Both the position numbers and the translations under genes were made by a program. Shown here in pieces: positions 23,480-26,328 of a stretch of 26,328 nt of DNA (positions are counted from its first letter, which is position 1; each line of letters opens with the position of its first letter). The stretch lies in NCBI GenBank assembly GCA_009778055.1, contig WRKN01000007.1, forward strand, positions 1-26,328. The letters are read 5' to 3'. The stretch is from Synergistaceae bacterium (GTDB lineage: Bacteria > Synergistota > Synergistia > Synergistales > Aminobacteriaceae). Under the pieces are notes generated by a model that was not told the DNA's origin, made no database searches, and saw only the letters and a program-made list of their open reading frames with translations.

Positions 23480-24835
23480 ATGAACAATTTAGAGGACGGC
23501 ACAATAGAGTACAAAGAAAAAATAAACGATTCTCTGGAAAAAGACGCCGTCGCTTTTTTGAACGCCGAGGGTGGCGAAATTTACATTGGAGTAAAAGACG
23601 ACGGAACGGTGGTCGGGATTGCCAGCCCGGACAAATTACAACTGCAAATCAAAGATAGGCTTGTCCAACGAATAAGCCCCAGCATTCTGCATCTCGTTTC
23701 AATTAGCGTTGACATTAAGGGCGGGAAATCTGTTGTAAGAGTGTCGTTGAAAAAAGGCACAGAGCCGCCATATTACATCAGGAGCAAGGGACTTTCGGAG
23801 TCAGGCGCGTTTATACGCATAGGCAGTTCCGCCCAGCCTATGACGCAGGAAATGATATACAGGCTTCAACGGCGATCTATGCGAAAAACGCTTACAAGCA
23901 TTGAATCCCCAGAACAAGAACTCACTTTTGGGGAATTGTTCATACACTATCGCCGTTACAACAAAACACTCAATGAAAATACATTCGCGCGGAATTTGAG
24001 GTTTCTGACGGAAGACGGTAAATACAACTACTTGGCCTATTTGATGGCCGACAAAAATCAATTGTCAATCCGTTTCGCGCGATTCGACGATTCCATCGGA
24101 TTTGAACTGGTTGAAAAGAGCATTGAATATGGCGAAAGCTGTTTGTTGACTGGCCTTCAAAAACTCCTTGACCGCTTTGAAGTGGAGAACATGACCCTGT
24201 CCAAGCTGACAGGAGCGCCGCACAGAATAGACAAGAGGCTTGTTGACGCTAAATCCCTGCGCGAAGTCATAATCAATGCCTTCGCCCATAACGATTACAC
24301 CTATGGAATGCTGCCTATTTGCGAGGTGTTTCAAAACAGGTTCGCCATCCGCTCTTACGGCGGCCTTGTCCCTGAAATTACAAAGGAAGATTTCTTTAAA
24401 GGAGTGTCAGTGCTTCGCAATCCCGAACTGATGAAAATTTTCAAAGACGTGGATCTGGTTGAATCCCTGGGCTTCGGTATCCGGGGAATACTCGAAGTTT
24501 ATAACCGGAATATATTCGAATTCACGGATACCACGCTGTACGTTCAAGTCCCATATAACGAGGAAGTCATGGCAAGCGCGAACAAAAACAAGATTGGCGG
24601 CGACGCCAAGGAAAAAAGTAAGGAGAAAAGTAAGGAGAAAAGTAAGGAGAAAAGTAAGGAGAAAATCATAGCCCTTCTTCAAGAAAAACCGACTATCGTA
24701 ACATCAGAACTGGCTAAATCAATAGGCTTGAGTATCGCCGGCGTTGAGAAAAACCTGCGCTTGCTCAAATTAGAAAAGAAGATACGTCGTATAGGACCGG
24801 ATAAAGGCGGTCATTGGGAAATACTCGAAGGCTGA
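23480..24835 (+). CDS. Schlafen AlbA_2-type regulator with ATP-binding region and C-terminal winged helix
   Basis: A 451-residue protein. The start is the ATG at 23480, with GGAAGGGG about 6 nt upstream; the open frame extends further back without a ribosome site. Residues 8-125 are an AlbA_2 domain (IEYKEKINDS, AFLNAEGGEIYIGVKDDGTV, GAFIRIGSSAQPM). Residues about 240-370 fit the C-terminal HATPase-like domain common in this family (REVIINAFAHNDYT, IRSYGGLVPEI, RNPELMKIF). A lysine-glutamate linker (377-396) leads to a winged helix (about 397-451, TIVTSELAKSIGLSIAGVEK). Such proteins are usually called putative transcriptional regulators; partner and target are unknown. It stands alone between a repeat cluster and the flagellin switch. 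Confidence 0.85.
   Translation: MNNLEDGTIEYKEKINDSLEKDAVAFLNAEGGEIYIGVKDDGTVVGIASPDKLQLQIKDRLVQRISPSILHLVSISVDIKGGKSVVRVSLKKGTEPPYYIRSKGLSESGAFIRIGSSAQPMTQEMIYRLQRRSMRKTLTSIESPEQELTFGELFIHYRRYNKTLNENTFARNLRFLTEDGKYNYLAYLMADKNQLSIRFARFDDSIGFELVEKSIEYGESCLLTGLQKLLDRFEVENMTLSKLTGAPHRIDKRLVDAKSLREVIINAFAHNDYTYGMLPICEVFQNRFAIRSYGGLVPEITKEDFFKGVSVLRNPELMKIFKDVDLVESLGFGIRGILEVYNRNIFEFTDTTLYVQVPYNEEVMASANKNKIGGDAKEKSKEKSKEKSKEKSKEKIIALLQEKPTIVTSELAKSIGLSIAGVEKNLRLLKLEKKIRRIGPDKGGHWEILEG
24608..24667 (+). repeat. 12-bp tandem repeat (KEKS linker)
   Basis: Five consecutive 12-base units, three of them exactly AAGGAGAAAAGT (24620-24655), flanked by one-to-two-base variants. Each unit is four codons (K-E-K-S), so unit gain or loss keeps the frame and only changes the length of the charged linker before the winged helix. 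Confidence 0.9.
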
Positions 24836-24971
24836 GGCATAACGTAGTATGGTTTGATACTCCCGTTCCCGTCCCCTCCCGCTTTTCAAAACTCCGCCTG
24901 AGTTACCCCAAAAATAAACCAAACGCCCCAATTGTAAGAAATGGGGCGTTCGATTATTCAATACAAGCCGC

Positions 24972-24998
24972 ATTATAACACAATTCGTTAAAAACCAA
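24972..24998 (-). promoter_or_regulatory. Extended -10 promoter inside the element, pointing away from flagellin
   Basis: On the minus strand, TGTTATAAT (complement of 24972-24980) is a perfect extended -10. A weak -35 TTGGTT (complement of 24993-24998) lies 15 nt away. In the present orientation it reads toward the AlbA_2 gene end; after inversion it would start transcription about 80 nt before the flagellin gene. Confidence 0.45.
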
Positions 24999-25012
24999 CC
25001 CAATTTCTCAGT

Positions 25013-25040
25013 TAACGAAACATGAGCGCCATGCCGGATT
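25013..25040 (+). promoter_or_regulatory. Possible sigma-28-like promoter for flagellin
   Basis: TAAC (25013-25016), 16 nt, then GCCGGATT (25033-25040), close to the flagellar sigma consensus TAAA-N15-GCCGATAA. It would give a leader of roughly 95 nt that includes the right-arm hairpin. Similarity is moderate. Confidence 0.35.
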
Positions 25041-25140
25041 AGAAAGGCGTTTGTCGCGTTTTATACGTCACTTTGAACGCCCCATTTCTTACTTTTGGGG
25101 CGTTCGGTTTGAATGGTTACCTTTCGAGGAGGTCGGCATA

Positions 25141-26328
25141 GTGCGTGTAAACCACAATATCCCGGCGCTTTTCGCGTACAACGCGTACAGCGAAACACAG
25201 GCGGGGCTTGAAAAAGCCATTCGGAAACTCTCGACGGGGCTGCGGATAAACTCGGCGGCGGACGACGCGGCCGGGCTGGGCATATCCGAGAAAATGCGCT
25301 CGCAGATTCGAGGGCTTGCCCAGGCGGCCCGCAACGCCCAGGACGGCATTTCCATGATTCAAACCGCCGAGGGCGCGCTTCAGGAAGTCCATTCCATGCT
25401 CCACAGGATGCGCGAACTGGCCGTGCAGGCGGCCAACGACACGCTGACCTCGCAGGATCGCGCCTTCATACAGCTCGAAATCGACCAGCTTAAAAACAGC
25501 ATAGACCGTATAGCCGGCTCGACGCAGTTCAACAAAAGAAGGCTGCTGGACGGTTCGTCGTCGGCGCTGTGGGCGTCGGACAAACTGACCACCGAGGCGG
25601 TAATCCGCGGCGGACTGACGAGCCGCGACCAGTTCGGGCAAAAGGTCACGCTCGAGGGCAACTACAAAATAGAGATATCCGCCGCTCCGGGCGAGGCGCA
25701 GATATTGAAGAGCAATATTTTCGAGGTGAAAGTGATAGAAGAAATAACAACGCCTGGTTTTAGCGCCGAGCCATATATCGAGTGGCAGAGATCTCTCGGC
25801 GGTTCTGGCTATGAAGGTGCCTCTTCCATCCAACAGACCGCCGACGGCGGGTATATAGTCGCCGGAAGCTCAAACTCAACTGACGGCGACGTATCTGGAA
25901 ATCACGGAGGCTACGATTACTGGATAGTCGAGCTGGACGCAAACGGCGATATCGAGTGGGAGAAATCTCTCGGCGGTTCCGGCTTGGATAGTGCCTCTTC
26001 CATCCAACAGACCGCCGACGGCGGGTATATCGTAGCCGGATTCTCATACTCAACTGACAACGACGTATCTGGAAATCACGGAGTACGGGACTACTGGATA
26101 GTAAAGCTGACGGTAAACGGCGATATCGAGTGGGAGAAATCTCTCGGCGGTACTAACTATGACCAAGCCTTTTCCATCCAACAGACCGCCGACGGCGGAT
26201 ATATCGTAGCCGGATATTCAGACTCAAACAATGTAGACGTATCTGGAAATCACGGAGGCTCCGATTACTGGATAGTAAAGCTGACGGCAAACGGGGTTAT
26301 TGAGTGGCAGAGATCTCTCGGCGGTTCC
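25141..26328 (+). CDS. Flagellin with tandem propeller-like repeats (partial, 5' part)
   Basis: A GTG start with AGGAGG (25127-25132) 8 nt upstream opens a frame of 396 codons that runs off the window. Residues 1-140 are a textbook flagellin D0/D1 N-terminus: HNIPALFAYN, LSTGLRINSAADDAAGLGIS, QDGISMIQTAEGAL, ELAVQAANDTLT and QFNKRRLLDG. This part packs into the filament core and is exported unfolded through the flagellar type III apparatus. Residues 145-200 form a bridge (DQFGQK, EGNYKIEI, KSNIFEVKV). From residue 214 the variable region becomes tandem 58-residue repeats of a kind otherwise known from large surface or secreted proteins. A C-terminal D1/D0 half is expected but not seen here. 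Confidence 0.93.
   Translation, partial: MRVNHNIPALFAYNAYSETQAGLEKAIRKLSTGLRINSAADDAAGLGISEKMRSQIRGLAQAARNAQDGISMIQTAEGALQEVHSMLHRMRELAVQAANDTLTSQDRAFIQLEIDQLKNSIDRIAGSTQFNKRRLLDGSSSALWASDKLTTEAVIRGGLTSRDQFGQKVTLEGNYKIEISAAPGEAQILKSNIFEVKVIEEITTPGFSAEPYIEWQRSLGGSGYEGASSIQQTADGGYIVAGSSNSTDGDVSGNHGGYDYWIVELDANGDIEWEKSLGGSGLDSASSIQQTADGGYIVAGFSYSTDNDVSGNHGVRDYWIVKLTVNGDIEWEKSLGGTNYDQAFSIQQTADGGYIVAGYSDSNNVDVSGNHGGSDYWIVKLTANGVIEWQRSLGGS
25780..26328 (+). repeat. 174-bp tandem repeats encoding 58-residue units
   Basis: Units begin at 25780, 25954, 26128 and 26302, each exactly 174 bases apart, so three are complete and a fourth starts before the edge. Each unit reads IEWQRSLGGS, then ASSIQQTADGGYIVAG, STDGDVSGNHG, DYWIVKL and an N-G-D turn. 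The DNA is nearly identical over long blocks (for example the segment encoding IQQTADGGYI), so the copies are recent or kept alike by recombination. The W, GG and DYWIVKL spacing suggests beta-propeller-like blades. Confidence 0.95.

Larger units (their letters stand above)
24916..25110. repeat. Putative invertible promoter element: 37-bp inverted repeats around a 121-bp segment
   Basis: The left arm (24916-24952) and the right arm (25074-25110) are inverted copies with 33 of 37 matching bases. Each arm is itself a hairpin: AACGCCCCA / TGGGGCGTT around an 11-nt centre on the left, and GAACGCCCCA / TGGGGCGTTC on the right. The centres (ATTGTAAGAAA and TTTCTTACTTT) are asymmetric and inverted relative to each other. 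This is the layout of a pair of tyrosine-recombinase crossover sites. The enclosed DNA has promoter-like boxes in both directions and an inner stem (TTCGTTAA 24984-24991 / TTAACGAA 25012-25019). It fills the gene-free gap 24836-25140, 30 bases before the flagellin start. No recombinase gene is in the window; a MITE or paired terminators are alternatives. Confidence 0.6.

Noticed and set aside
24608..24667. CRISPR-like array
   Set aside because: Units are 12 bases without spacers and are coding; no CRISPR repeats were seen anywhere in the window.
24841..24861. AACGTAGTAT...GATACT resembling the HxlR operator at 3623-3646
   Set aside because: The half-sites are shared, but the spacing is two bases shorter and the site lies after a stop codon with no gene nearby to regulate; probably chance.
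25117..25833. Minus-strand frames opposite flagellin
   Set aside because: The plus-strand flagellin with its start signal and family motifs explains this DNA.

Overview
The window looks like chromosomal DNA from a flagellated, rod-shaped, diderm-type bacterium, most likely a member of Synergistota. This is inferred from three things: the gene order mreB-mreC-mreD-mrdA-minC-minD-minE-rodA-radical SAM-DUF2344-rng-smc, which is shared by Synergistota and some Clostridia; a flagellin N-terminus of the 'HNIPALFAYN' type; and a DUF2318/TauE copper cassette. No rRNA, tRNA, CRISPR array or complete insertion sequence was recognised.

Layout. Positions 1-940 (minus strand) hold the start of a response regulator and a secreted protein of unknown function. 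Positions 1055-6731 are a copper/heavy-metal island of visibly lower GC. It contains a Cu(I)-exporting P-type ATPase (copA, minus) facing an HxlR-family regulator (plus) across a palindromic operator. A plus-strand cassette follows: an HMA-TauE/SafE-cupredoxin fusion, a 35-residue membrane miniprotein, a DUF2318 protein and a CopZ-like chaperone. Positions 6732-7160 are non-coding or eroded.

Positions 7161-22634 are one long minus-strand block for cell shape, division-site placement, RNA processing and chromosome condensation. The order of transcription is mreB, mreC, mreD, mrdA (PBP2), minC, minD, minE, rodA, a TIGR03960-type radical SAM gene, DUF2344, rng and smc, with mostly overlapping or abutting genes. 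A plus-strand vapBC-type toxin-antitoxin module interrupts it between rng and smc. The module is flanked by a perfect 38-bp direct repeat that leaves both the 3' end of rng and the start of smc intact, so the insertion scar is readable.

Positions 22635-26328 (plus strand) are more plastic. They hold a small DUF1659-like gene whose 3' part runs through a cluster of palindromes, a Schlafen-AlbA_2 type regulator with a 12-bp tandem repeat, and a partial flagellin gene that runs off the window. The flagellin's N-terminal D0/D1 region is followed by 58-residue, propeller-like repeats encoded by 174-bp units. Immediately upstream lies a 195-bp element bounded by 37-bp inverted repeats. Each arm is itself a hairpin with an asymmetric 11-nt centre, and the enclosed segment carries promoter-like sequences facing both ways. 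This is the architecture expected of an invertible, phase-variable promoter switch and is, with the chimeric flagellin and the vapBC scar, the most interesting content.
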